NCBI GenBank assembly: GCA_023846275.1
Contig: CM043869.1
Coordinates: 21,806,237-21,870,236 of the forward strand
Source: Vanilla planifolia
Lineage: Eukaryota > Streptophyta > Magnoliopsida > Asparagales > Orchidaceae
Direction of reading: 5' to 3'
Length of the DNA stretch: 64,000 nt
This document shows, one piece after another, positions 10,341 through 21,428 of this stretch. Each line of letters starts with the position of its first letter. Within the stretch, counting starts at the first letter, position 1. A program made the position numbers and the translations under genes. The notes below the pieces were generated by a model, which had not been told where the DNA came from, made no database searches, and saw only the letters and a list, made by a program, of their open reading frames with translations.

Positions 10341-13075
10341 ATCTTATATAGCATTTTTCTTACTTCATTTAAAATGTTTCAATTAATAGAACAATAAGTT
10401 TGAGTCCTTAAAATCAACATCCGAGTCCTACTTATTTTATACTCTTATCCTATGATTTAGCATTTCTTAGTTCATTGAGTCTTATATGTACCAAATTTTG
10501 TTATTACATAAATATATTACTAAATAAATTAATTTAAATAATTAAAGATATATAAATAACTAGAAAATACTCATTGACAACTTAAAAGTTTTTCGAAAGT
10601 GATTATATAATTATTTGTGTCAGCTTTGAGAGACTCTTATTGGAACCCTCAAAATATTATATGCCTATAATACTTGATCATTTACAATTATATAAGGGCT
10701 AACTATCAATATTTATATTTAGATTTACTTAAAGATTATAAAATTAGAGCTATCATTAATATTAAATAACTTGCTTCTTATAAAAACTTATTCCTAGTAC
10801 CTAGTGAACCTTTTTAACCTTCACTATCATTGACAAATAAAATTATCCTAATAATACATTTAGCCACATCTTGTGACCCTTGAGATTAAGTGAAGCCAAT
10901 CTTAAATGATCATGCAATCTTAACATTGAATCATGTATAACAAATATTTTTTGTAGGTTGATAGGTCCATCAAGTCTTTCATGACACTTGGATTACTAAG
11001 AAGGAGCCTCACCATCTAAATTTTGAGATTTTAAAAAACTTTTAGAGATTTTAATATGACTCCATGGAGTTGACCCTTTTCTCACATAAGTAGAGTGATT
11101 GTACTTTGTTTAACGATAATAAACCAAAAATATTTTTATTAAATTTATTTAAGAGAATTTTAAGATTTTATATAATATACGCTTATGTTTGTGGGAGAAT
11201 TTAAGGAAGAGAAATAAGGTGAAATTACATGAAAGTCCTCATAGTTGTAGTAGCAAATCTTGTTGCCCAACTCCACCAACAATAGTATTTTGGGTGTAGG
11301 TTATTAGAACTACTTTTCTTTTAGGTTAAGGTCCCTTATGCCAAAGGTTAATTTAAATCTTTAGCTTTTAGAAATGTTCTTGCCTGTTCAGTTGTCCTAT
11401 GATTTCCAATTCAGATTTAATAGAATCTTTGAGTTGGCTCTTACTCAAATATCTTATTTGAACATAAATATTTTTTAATAATTTATTAGCTAATAATAGG
11501 TTCATCATATCGTCCTACCTTAGATTGGGTTTGAGCCTTTTTAAAATCTCATAACGATAGTAGTATTGAAGCACAAATGTACCTGAAGAAAGGAGGTTAT
11601 GCCTCAATCCAAACGAAATGAAATGTGATGCAATGGCTTGTTCACTAATTATGAGTAAGAAGTGAAAGGATTATGTAAGCTGAGCCTAATTGACTTGGTG
11701 ATAGTTTTTGGCTCATTTTGTAAGAGCCAAAATGAATAAACTTTTTGATGCACGTTTTAGTTTACATATTATTTCCTATATATTTATTATTATAGCTTTT
11801 GTGAATTTTTCATTACATTTAAAAAAATATTGGTATGTGATGTGTGATTTTTAAAAAAACTTTTTGCACACTAATTTCAGATGCCCTCTTTTAAGTGCCA
11901 TTTGTACTAGTAGTTTTATATGTATTTTTTTAAGGAAGCATATGCTATTAAGGATCACTTTATTTTTGAATACGTTCTTAGATTTCGATATGGTATCATA
12001 AAAATCTAGGTAGTTTTCGCACCATGAGCTTAAGAGACCAAATATGATTTGGAGCACATCAAACATTTTAAGTAGCTTATTTTTGTGATCTTGTGGTATA
12101 CATAATGCATGATTTTTTATTTTGCAAACTAGAAACTTATAAGTGATTATTCTTATCTTATGGTGTTAAATGTTGCTTGAGTAGAGCATACAAAAGTCAT
12201 ATGAATGATACTAAAGAAGCTCAAGGCTATGGAAGAGTACTTTGAGCCCAAAGGGCACCATAAGTTTGTCTTTAAGGCATTTTTTGTTCTTTGGAGTACT
12301 TATGTAACGAACAAATCACTTTTATTAGATATTGAGAAAGAACTACACATGGACCTTATTTCAAGCATGGACTTCCTCTTCATTTTAGGCATTGATAGAA
12401 TTGTATACAAGACTATTTCCTATATTGAGATAAAACATTTAAATTCCAACAATAGTGAAAAGCTTTAGCTGTAAGGTGCTTAGAGAGGACTTGAATTTTT
12501 ATACATGCAAATATTTAATTTTAAGCTAAAAGATATATTCATATTTATCAATACATTACATTAACAAAAGTTCATGATTTTATCCAAAAAATTTTTTTAT
12601 AAAGGAATTAATGCAAAATGAACTTTTGTAAATAAAAATTGTTCAAAGAATCTCTATTTGATGGTCCTTTTGATCATATAATTAGTTATCTAAACTAGTG
12701 CGTTAGTGGTGATGAACGGCTCAGTTAGGCTACAAAAAAAGATAATGGTAAAATTCCAAGATGGAGATTCCTTGAAGGCCCATTAAACAACAATATCAAT
12801 AATCTAATGTTCAATCTAAAGCGTAATCGATCATTAAGGAGCTAAATCCAAAAGAATCAACAAAGTTGATCACCAAATTCACTTTCTATAAGATGACCAT
12901 CAAACCATTTAATAGGAATTCTAAGATCAATATGATGTCATTTTTGAACTTGGAATAAATCATTTAATGCATGAGAATGAAACATGAGATAAAGCTAGGT
13001 TTTTATCAAAAGATAATATGAAATTAAAAATGTATAGTTTGGTGAATTCAGGAAATAAATATTGAAGCGAATGGA
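10341..13075. other. No gene recognised
   Basis: A+T-rich unique-looking sequence. The longest frame, 12,205-12,468 (+, 87 codons, starting MILKKLKAMEEYFEPKGHHK), has no domain that I recognise and no partner exons nearby; I consider it a chance frame. The slightly less A+T-rich part at 11,270-11,700 carries no readable protein either. The stretch ends exactly at the 5' LTR of element 1. Confidence 0.5.
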
Positions 13076-13469
13076 TGACATAGGAGCATCATCTATTAGC
13101 TCACAAACACATTAATTGGAATTGCACTAATCCCACTAAAACTCGAAGCCATTCCTAACCAGAATCTTATTTTGATTAATCATCTTTATCAATCATAAGG
13201 ATATAAATACAGTGATATATTTACCTTATCGTTACCTCTACTATTTTTGCTCTGTTCATCCAAACAAATATGATAATAAAGTATGTCATCATCGATGTTA
13301 GCACCAAACACTATCGATGACTATCTTCCATCACTTGATCATCTACTACTTGTAATCAGTGCTATCTAAATACCCAACATCACCTGCTTACCTGTCACCA
13401 CAAGGCCACCAGCTACGTCCAAACCACCTATGATCTCCTTGCTGCTCGTTAGCTACCACCCTTTGATCA

Positions 13470-13488
13470 TTGTCAAATGCCATCATCT
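13470..13488. repeat. LINE target-site duplication, left copy
   Basis: TTGTCAAATGCCATCATCT, repeated with 17 of 19 positions identical at 15,106-15,124. The pair brackets the LINE insertion exactly, and removing one copy plus the insert restores an LTR of the expected length. Confidence 0.82.
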
Positions 13489-15105
13489 CTGATTCAAAAG
13501 TGGCTGAAGCCTACAAAAGGGACCCCACTACAAGGGTTTAAATACAAAGTCAACTAACAGGAGCTTAAGTAAAGGCTTGGGTACGGGCAATCCCCTTTCA
13601 GATACAATATCAGATGAACATGCATTCTTTGCGACCCAGTCCACGGGGGCATTGCCTTCCCTCAAAACATGTGTGAAGTTGAATGCTGGCATCTTCCTCC
13701 AATAGTGGAGAGCATCTAAAACAATTCCGTCCTCTAAAGGATAGTGAACCCATTACATCCTCTGATGCAATGCATAGGTAGAGTCAGTCTGTATCTCAAT
13801 AGTAGGGTAATCCTTGAGTTTTGTAATGATAAACACCATGGCTTCTATGTCATCCTGAAGCTCAAAAGGACACTTGCCTGTGAAATGAATCTCTTCCCCT
13901 CAATGTGTGTGGGCCTCCCCAGGTGGTCGCGCATAACAAGGTCGACACCAACCGTCTCATTCTTCATCGCAGCATCACAATAGATCATTATCCAGCCCAT
14001 TGGAGGGGGAAGCCAAATACTAGTTACAAGGGACTTTGAGGGGTTGAACTTCCTACTAGACGTAGAAGAATGATGATTAATGAGCTTTATATTGGCAGTG
14101 CTTTCCAATTTGATCCTCTAGTTTAGCATGACATTGCTGAAAGTGGTCTCTTCATGCACCCTTTGATTTCTATTCTCCTAAATATGGAACAAAGTGAAGG
14201 CCACAATTGCTAAATGAGCCATAGAGATGTCGCATACCACACCAGGTTGCACAGCGTGGGAGAGAAATCGCTCCAGGAAGCGGAAACCATTGCACGAACA
14301 AGTGAACACATTGTAGCAGATGCCGAGAGCCTCCGCAGACAACACAGGGTCCTCTCAGATTCAGCATGCCACATCACAGTCCCACAGTGCATGCTGCAGT
14401 GTCTCAGTGTCACCACAGCCCCAACAACAATTGATACAATTAGTCAAATGTCTTCTTGTGAGCCAATCTACCGCGGAGACAAGATTTCTAGCGACTCACC
14501 AAAAGAAAGTATGAGCCCGAGGCCTGACTTTCAGCTTCCATATCCAGGCAAGGTGATCGCTGACCAATGGAGTAGGTCGAGCATTATCAACTTTCCTAGA
14601 GGCTATGAGAGCCCAATAAAACTTGGTAGAAGAGTCCTTAAAGGATTCAGTGTGCACTTGAAGGAGAGAAGGATGAAGCTTATGTAAAGCAAGTGCATAT
14701 ATAATAACATCATTAGCATATAGAAGGTGCAAGATAATGGGGCTAGTGGAGGTGCATCTAAAGCTGAGTAATGCTTGAGCCTCATACTTACGTGCCAACA
14801 TAGAGAAAAACTCCAATACCAAAGTGAACATATGGGAAAGGGGGCAACCCTAGCACAGTCCCCTATAGGCCTCAATCCATGGCAGTCTATCTCCATTCAC
14901 CAGAATACCAAATCTCGACGAGGTAATGCATGTAAGGACCTACTTGCACCATGACGGTGGGAAGCTAAGGAGTTGCATCATCTCATTAATGAATTGCCAT
15001 CACACATTATCATACGCCTGCTCCATATCCCCTTTCACAGCCATTAAGCCCACTTTCGATTAGGAGGAATGCATTCTCGCCCCCATCTGCTGTGCAATAA
15101 AGATG
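13489..15105 (-). mobile_element. LINE-D: truncated L1 inserted in the 5' LTR
   Basis: A 1,617-bp plant L1-type LINE on the - strand, flanked by a 19-bp target-site duplication, as expected for target-primed insertion. It is 5'-truncated: the readable part starts inside reverse transcriptase and runs to the C-terminal RNase H. It is clearly richer in G+C than the LTR around it, so it is younger than element 1. No poly(A) tail is visible at its 3' end (13,489 side). It differs from LINE-A and LINE-B in being far better preserved and in having a recognisable zf-RVT domain. Confidence 0.85.
13500..15105 (-). pseudogene. LINE-D ORF2: RT, zf-RVT and RNase H
   Basis: Read from 15,105 downward. RT: GLMAVKGDMEQAYDNV (family 'GxxAxKxDMxKAYDxV'), a FGILVNG block, a GLRQGCPLSPY-like block with one stop (about 14,850), then LLYANDVIIYA (14,720-14,690) at the catalytic 'FADD' site, with N for the first D. 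Only about 50 codons later comes the zf-RVT start WKLKVRPRAHTFFW (near 14,505), so about 1 kb of the usual C-terminal RT region is missing. zf-RVT: NCCWGCGDTETLQHALWDC (about 14,428-14,370). RNase H: WLPPPMGWIMIYCDAA (about 14,010-13,965), EIQTDSTYALHQRM, and HVLREGNAPVDWVAKNA (about 13,670-13,620), supplying the D/E/D-type residues of the family. Several in-frame stops make it dead. Confidence 0.82.
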
Positions 15106-15124
15106 TTGTCAAATGCTGTCATCT
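15106..15124. repeat. LINE target-site duplication, right copy
   Basis: TTGTCAAATGCTGTCATCT, the partner of 13,470-13,488 with two mismatches. It marks the 5' (truncated) end of LINE-D. Confidence 0.82.
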
Positions 15125-16939
15125 GACTTCTTCACTGCTAGCATCTTAGTCACATCATCTTTGATGTTCAATCATCATATTGTGTTATTGCATTTATTTT
15201 TGTTATGTCAACATTTTTCATAAATTTTTATCTTTTGTAATAAATATAATTGATCTACTTAGACTTAATGTCATGGATTTCTGAAGATTTATATTGATTC
15301 TTAAGTGATTTAATTCAAAAAGTATCCTTCTCCATTTATTTTGCATTTAATATAGTTGATCTTTTAAGAATTAATGTCATAAATTCTAAAGATCTCTTTT
15401 AGATTCTTAAGTGATTTAACTCTAAAATTATCATTCTCTTTTTTGCATTCTTATGATATTTTCTAAAGGTGTATTTTCCTTTTCTTTTTCTTCATACAAT
15501 TATCTCTCCTTCAACTATAAGTAAGAGAAGCTCTCTTATTATAATGTAGATTTTGATGAAAGAAATTTCTCTCATTTGTGTGCTTCCATATTTGTGAGCA
15601 AAGAGTATGCACCTAAATCTACTTAGAGATATTCAAACTTTCATTTTTTTTAAGAGACAAGGATTGAATGTGAGAGAACTTCTACTACAAAAGCTGATAA
15701 CCAAACAAATTCACCTTTCTCTCAACACCCGTAAGTCTTCACCGACTTTATTAGTCTTTTCACCCAATGGCCAAATGACCACCATCCTCAACAGGGCTTG
15801 AGATCCTTGCCAACCATCTTGTTGCCCCATTATAATCCCTAGTAATCCAAACCTCCAACTCATCATTCTTTTCCATCTTTAATACTTTACATACTAGCTC
15901 GAAAGGAAATATAAGCAACCTTCATCAAAAAGGTCACTATTTCTATAACTTTTATTTTCTAAATGATAATCTAAAGTAAATGTTACTCTTTCATCTATTC
16001 AAGTGCTCCAAATAAAGTTTTTCTTAAAGTTTTTATTTTATTTGAGTGAAATTTGTTGTGGTAAGACTATTTAGTAAAACTTTATATTTAACTCTTATTG
16101 TGTTACCATGCACTCTACTTAAGAATCCATGGTACAAATTTATAGCCTAATATTTAAAGAATTATAAAATACCTCACGCACCATCTAACCTTAATTAGTG
16201 TATGGTATCATTTAATATTTTTGTAATAATATATTAATAATTTTCATATTATAGGATCAAAATTAGATCATAGTAAATGTCTAATTTATCCTACATCAAC
16301 ATTAGTTTACCACTATGGTTTTCGATTTAATATTTAAAAATTATACTTTTAAAAAAATTCTGATAATAAATATTTTTTGGTTCAAAACAATTTCCATAAT
16401 AGAGTGTGTCCACTAAAGAACTCTTAATTTGTTTTGGAAAAAGTTTATTTTAGGAGATGTTATAAAAGCATAGATATGACTCCTTACCATCTATATTGAG
16501 AACCATATAGTTCTATGTATGAGGTAGTTTGATAAAAATGAGTTGATAATCAGTCATAATTTTTTTAAAAACACATGCCATCTCAACTTTGGTAGTCTAG
16601 TTGTGGTTACTTTGCATTTACAAATTATTTTAAATAAAACAAATATATAAAAAAGTGGTTATCACTCATTATTTTCCTTTCTTGATAACCTCATGTGCCA
16701 AACGTTTATATGATCACAAAGCCTGGTAGGTCTTGTCAAATATCAAACAAAAGTTGAGAATCAAATCAGAACTAAAGATAAAACTTAATCCATGATTACA
16801 TGCTAGAACTATCCTAATAAATAGTCTAATTCACCTAGATGGTTATACAAATTCTCTTAAACCAATAATGTGAATAAAAAATTAGAAGATAAAAACATAA
16901 TAAGGGAAGAAATACCACATCTAATAATCTAGTATAAAA

Positions 16940-17910
16940 AAACTTATGAGACATGAAAACTTTAGAAGATATGATGATCCTTCTGATGAATCTCACCAAG
17001 GCATCCATAAGACAAATCATAACCATAGAAGAAGGAATGAGCCTTCTAATGAGTCAAAGCTAAATGATGATCTAGATATTCCTAGTAAAGAAGAAAGACT
17101 TAGGAGACATCAAAAGAGACATGGAACATATCCTTAATAGGAAACTAGATGCTTAACGTTTCATGATAATTCTAGTCCTAAGGATTATATTGACTAATAG
17201 ACTAGTATAGATAAATACTTCAACTAGCACCAAATAATCCAATATAAAAAAAATTAATTTATTAAGACTAAACTAAATAATACCATACATAGGTTTTGTA
17301 GAAACTTAAAGTGTTAATATGTTATTAATTATGAAGAGATATCCCAAACTTGTAGAAACCATAACATTAGTTTATACAATAAGTTTGTTATATTAATCTA
17401 TAATATTGAATTGTTGGATAAATGTCAAACATTTTTTAAGATGGTAAATATATTAAAGTGTACATTAACAAGTTTAAAGATTATAAACTTTAAAGTGATA
17501 TAAATGAATCCAAACATGTAGTACTGTTCTATTTTAGGGAAGGTTTAAAAAGATATATATACTTTGAGTTTAAATTGAAAAATGTTAGTACCCTAGAGAG
17601 TATTTATCATATAACTAGAAATATTAAAAAAATAGAAGAACTTATTTTAAAAGAAATGGCCTTTTAGTCGTTTTAAAGGCTCACACCACCATTGCTTGCT
17701 TAATTCATTCATACTTGTAGTTTAGTTATCCCCTTATCCATAGTCTCCAAATCTCCTTAATCTTTAGTATCATCCACTTCTTTACACCGTTCTTCAAGCA
17801 AGCCCATTATATTCCAAATATATCCAATCTAAAATCTTCTATTTTAAGGGCCATGAAAGTAGCATGTAACCATCAACCTTTAAACAAGAGCCATGGATGT
17901 AAACTTATAT
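16940..17910 (+). pseudogene. Element 1 gag relic
   Basis: Fossil capsid gene of element 1. The open stretch at 16,946-17,137 is rich in R, H, D, E and S (RHENFRRYDDPSDESHQGI), as in the N-terminus of plant Ty3/gypsy gag. A block near 17,535-17,660 (RYIYFEFKLKNVSTLESIYH) matches the C-terminal capsid pattern 'GLxxxIxxxVxLxxxxxLxExxxxAxxxE'. Remains of a CCHC knuckle fit about 17,840-17,890, where element 2 has an alignable segment. Broken; not usable as a gene. Confidence 0.55.
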
Positions 17911-18239
17911 AGTAATTATGACCAAGAAGAGTCAAAGGAAGAAGAAAATATAATGTCTAATAAGGATATTGTGCAAGAATTAGAAAATATGGAAACTTTA
18001 GTGGTTTTTAATGGTTAGATGCGCCCTTGTGACCCCATAACTATAGGATGATTGGAGTTGCACTCACATCTTTAGCACTAGTATAAAAATTTAGGAACAA
18101 CCATGTATGATGATCATCACAATTGGTAATTTCATCAATACAATAGACTATTAAGCAATAGGAGTTTCTTTATTGAAATAACGAAAGCACTACTCTATCA
18201 TGAATAGATAAATCTAAATACCTATTAAGTAATGATGCT

Positions 18240-18470
18240 ATGTACCCTTAAAATTGGAAATATTAGTGATGATAATTTATTTAATATCATATTTATGCAA
18301 GTCATCTTATCGTATGAAGATCATAAGTTTTTTTATTAAGATACAACTTTGAAGGGTAACACTAACATATGGTCTTTTATTTATGAGGGAAAAGTCACCA
18401 CATTATACCCTTCTCCACCTCATCAAAAATCCTAGTCACATAAGCATACTAAATCTACAAAAAATTTTAA
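18240..18470 (+). pseudogene. Element 1 protease-region relic
   Basis: The segment aligns with 50,060-50,220 of element 2, where the post-active-site block of a Ty3/gypsy aspartic protease ('ILGRPW...D....G..N.YSF..') is more legible. Here the block around 18,340-18,400 (KGNTNIWSFIYEGK) is the clearest part. The catalytic DSG/DTG triplet could not be identified. Called from family order and from the element 2 alignment. Confidence 0.45.
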
Positions 18471-18839
18471 ACACATTATCAAAAAAAGGAAAAGATAATT
18501 AATTTGAGCTTGATTTCACTACCCCAAGTTAAGAAGACCATTGATTAAGGAGACTTAGTTTGGTTTTTTATAATTGAGAACTTAGCCACCACCATATTAA
18601 AACCACCACTTATTATATAAGGTTTTCTAAATGACTTTTTTGATATTTTTCTAAACAATTTACCTAACACTCTACCACACATGCAATACATAAAACTAAT
18701 GATCAATCTAGTTCCCAAAGTGAGCCTACTAAACATTCCCTATTATAGATTAGGCCAAGAGACTCATGATATGTTATCTCATTAGGTAGAAAACCTACTT
18801 TAAAAGTGATTTATCTAAGAAAGTATTAGTCATTATGCT

Positions 18840-19215
18840 ATCATTATACTTTTAGCAACCCGAAAGGATGGAACATGGAGGATGTGTGTTGATAATCAAG
18901 TGATTAATCAACTAACAATAAAATATAAGTTTCTTATTTTCTATTTAGATGACCTATTAAATTAGATGTTAAGTGCCATAGTATTTTCTAAAATAAACTT
19001 AAAAAGTGTTCACCCTTAATAAAGGTTTATAATAAGAGAAGAATGAAAGATAGTATTTAAGACTAAAGTTAGTTTTTATGAATAGTAAGTGATGCCATTT
19101 GGGTTATAAGGATAATTAAGTTAATTCATGAGATTGTTGGCCTAGGTTTTAAAAGCATATTTAAGGTAATTTATCATACTTTATTTTGATGACATTTCGT
19201 CTATAACTAGTCTAT
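18840..19215 (+). pseudogene. Element 1 reverse transcriptase relic
   Basis: Ty3/gypsy reverse transcriptase, easily recognised: a block reading RKDGTWRMCVDNQVINQLTI (18,861-18,920; family 'KKDGSWRMCVDxRAINKxTI'), then VFSKINLKS (family 'VFSKIDLRSGYHQI'), a VMPFGL block near 19,090 (family 'EWLVMPFGLxNAPxTF'), and YFDD at 19,180-19,191, the catalytic site. Several breaks interrupt the frame; it is a fossil. Confidence 0.8.
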
Positions 19216-19389
19216 TTTCACAAATTATGTTGCACTCAATAAAAGAAATACTTATTTATCAATCTAAATAACTGTGAATTCTTCTTGACTAAGGTTGCCA
19301 CCTTATAGTACTTAGTTTCTTCTAAAGGGTTGTCTGTTAACCATAACAAAATCAAGATATTAATGAGTATCCTACAAAAAAATAATTAT

Positions 19390-19870
19390 GACATTAAATG
19401 ATTTCATATTCTTGCCACTTTTTATTTATGATTTTCAAGACTTTAGTACTATTGTCACGTTGATTACTAAATATTTTAAGTCTGCTAAATATACTTTAAC
19501 CAAATTTATAGATCTAACTATTAGAAATTTGAAAGAGATTATAACTAAGGCATCGATTCCAACACTACTTGACTTTTGTACTACTTTTGAGGTTGTATGC
19601 AATGGACAAGAAGTAGGGATATGTGGTGTCCTTTGTCAAGATAAATATCTTATTGCCATCTTTAGTAAGAAACTTAATGATGCTAAAAAGAAGTGTTCTA
19701 CATATGAAAAGAAATTGTATGTCATAGTTTAATCTTTAAGTCATTAGAAATATTAATTCTTTTTCAAAGAATTTATCTTTTACATTGACCATAAGGTGTT
19801 AAGGTTCCTAAATAACCAATGAGACCTTAGTTATACATCTTTTATCAAACACAAGCCTAACTTGAAAAAT
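19390..19870 (+). pseudogene. Element 1 RNase H relic
   Basis: A 114-codon open stretch (19,388-19,732) follows the Ty3/gypsy post-RT and RNase H pattern: DFQDFSTIVTLITKYFK (family 'YRRFIxxFSxIAxPLTxLLK'), then TTFEVVCNGQEVGICGVLCQ (family 'KxFxVxCDASxxGIGAVLxQ') and IAIFSKKLNDAKKKCSTYEK (family 'IAFFSEKLNxAxxxYSTYDKE'). The DHKVLRFLN-like block follows near 19,785. Fossil, part of the pol of element 1. Confidence 0.8.
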
Positions 19871-20149
19871 AAAGGCCCAAAATTTTACCAAATTAAAAAA
19901 AATATCTTTGTTATTCTCATTTTGAACCAATTTATCAAGAAATCAAATCTACTCCAAACCTTATTTCTAGAGATTTTAGCTTAAAAAATTGTTACTTATA
20001 TAGGATTAAAAGGTTACATTTGAAAAATTCTCATGTAAATACTTTTTTCTTAATGAAATACATGTTAAAGGATTATCTAATCATTTTTGAAGAGATAAGA
20101 CCCTTTGAGATATTTCAAAGAGGTTTATTAGAGTAGTATAATATGTTAT

Positions 20150-21170
20150 TTTACATCTATTGTAGCCCAATGTCACATATGCATAGCTAAAAAATCTTCA
20201 AATGTAGGTCAAGGACCAACATTCCACAGCCTATACTTGACAAGCTATAGGAGTACATAAATATGGATTGTGTTTGGATTACCTAATACCACATCAAGGC
20301 ATGACATTATCCTTGTGGTCATTAATTGTTTCTCTAAGATGGCTTAATTTGTCATTTGTTATAGGACCCCAAATTCAACCCATGTCGCTAAGATCTTTTT
20401 CCATGAAATAATTAAATTACGTGGTGTTCCAATGACTATAATATCTAAATGACATGAGAGATTTACTCATTATTTTTGGACGATATTATGGCATTTAGTA
20501 AGAACTAAGCTAAAACATTTTTCAGCATAACAACCATCAATAGATTGACAAATTGAAGTAATAAGTCATAGTTCAAAAAATATTCTTTGTAGCTTGATAA
20601 GGCAATAACCTAATCTTTGGGAGCAACTACTACTATGACAAAGATTTGCATAAAATAATTTTATTAATCGTAGTGTTGTTCTAAGGTGTTTCAAAATTTG
20701 ATCTAGTAATAAGAATAGGTCTTCGATTGACCTTATTCCCCTTCTAGTAGACTTTCATACTCCTAGCCCTACTTCTTTCTTTGTTTCTCAATGTTTTTAT
20801 TACAAAATATAATATATAAAAAACCTAATCTAAGTAATGAAAGATATATGAAACTAATAGATGCCCATAAAAAGTAAAGAAATTTTATGAAGAAGATTAT
20901 ACAATAATTAGAGATAGGTTAGAATGGTTCCTTTTTTGAGCTTACAAAAAATTAAAAACATATGGAGCAGGACCTTTTTAGATTATCAAAAACTAGGAAC
21001 TAATGTGTATGTACTAGATTTGTTTGAAGAATATGGGATTGGTGAGACATTTAATGTTAAGGTTTTAATTTCACATAAGGTTCTACATCTAATGAATAGT
21101 AAGTCAATTGAATTTAATTCTCTTATGTTGAGTGAACTCACTCTAACCACTAAATTAGACTTATGAGTAT
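20150..21170 (+). pseudogene. Element 1 integrase relic
   Basis: Integrase of the Ty3/gypsy type. CHICIAKKSSNVGQGPTFHS (20,169-20,228) is the second half of the zinc-binding domain. Next is a core block RHDIILVVINCFSKMA (20,297-20,345; family 'GxDSIxVVVDRFSKMAHF'), then THVAKIFFHEIIKLRGVPMT (20,379-20,438). The C-terminal part is an open stretch at 20,924-21,166 with LGTNVYVLDLFEEYGIGETF (20,993-21,052; family 'GDNAYVVDLPEDYGISxTFNVADL'). It is broken in several places. Confidence 0.78.
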
Positions 21171-21330
21171 GGAAAATATGAAAAACATTTTAGATCGTAT
21201 CAAAATTCTAACCAAAGATTGCATACTTAGAAAATTTTTAATTCATTTCAGGGGAATTTCTCTGATCAAGAACTGAAAATTTTTAATTCATTTCAGGGGA
21301 ATTTCTCTGATCAAGAACTCTTGCCTTACA
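21171..21330 (+). pseudogene. Element 1 chromodomain-like tail
   Basis: Downstream of integrase, a short block (FLIHFRGISLI) sits where element 2 reads KKFLILWKGKPLIKNYWL (50,908-50,961), which matches 'RFLVKWKGRPxxxxTWI' of chromodomains. In chromoviruses this domain steers integration to marked heterochromatin. The block is present twice here because of a 45-bp tandem repeat. Confidence 0.5.
21230..21319 (+). repeat. Perfect 45-bp tandem repeat, two copies
   Basis: Two adjacent 45-bp units (21,230-21,274 and 21,275-21,319) starting GAAAATTTTTAATTC and ending GATCAAGAACT are identical at every position. They lie in the chromodomain-like tail of the old element 1. Perfect identity inside such decayed DNA points to a recent duplication or recent homogenisation. 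Confidence 0.95.
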
Positions 21331-21415
21331 TTTTATGACTTATATTATGTCATGTGATAGTTATTGGAGCACTTCTATACCCATCACCATGATACTATCG
21401 TGCCGAGCTCTCTCC

Positions 21416-21428
21416 CACATAGGGAGTA
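21416..21428 (+). other. Element 1 polypurine tract (degraded)
   Basis: The purine-rich stretch ending GGGAGTA lies directly before the 3' LTR start TGATGTAGG. Element 2 has GAGGGAGGA at the same place (51,052-51,060), and element 3 has CGGGAGAA in its own orientation. This is where plus-strand DNA synthesis starts in the family. Confidence 0.6.

Larger units (their letters stand above)
13076..16298 (+). repeat. Element 1 5' LTR, split by a LINE
   Basis: Begins TGACATAGGAGC and ends TCCTACATCA, matching the 3' LTR start TGATGTAGGAGC. Without the 1,617-bp LINE and one copy of its 19-bp duplication the LTR is about 1,587 bp, against 1,604 bp for the 3' LTR. Matching landmarks along both copies include the 'TTTTTGCTC' stretch (about 13,242 versus 21,598), the 'gagagacaagga/gagagataagga' stretch (about 15,652 versus 22,380) and the end 'taggatc(a/t)aaattaga' (about 16,253 versus 22,986). 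No primer-binding site could be recognised with confidence after 16,298. Confidence 0.85.

Noticed and set aside
12205-12468. 87-codon + strand frame starting MILKKLKAMEEYFEPKGHHK
   Set aside because: No domain, no splice-linked neighbour, and surrounded by decayed DNA; a chance frame is likely.
14214-14687. 157-codon + strand frame and overlapping short frames
   Set aside because: Antisense shadow of the zf-RVT part of LINE-D, which reads coherently on the - strand.
16299-16330. Primer-binding site after the element 1 5' LTR
   Set aside because: No recognisable complement to initiator tRNA-Met or another tRNA; too decayed to call.
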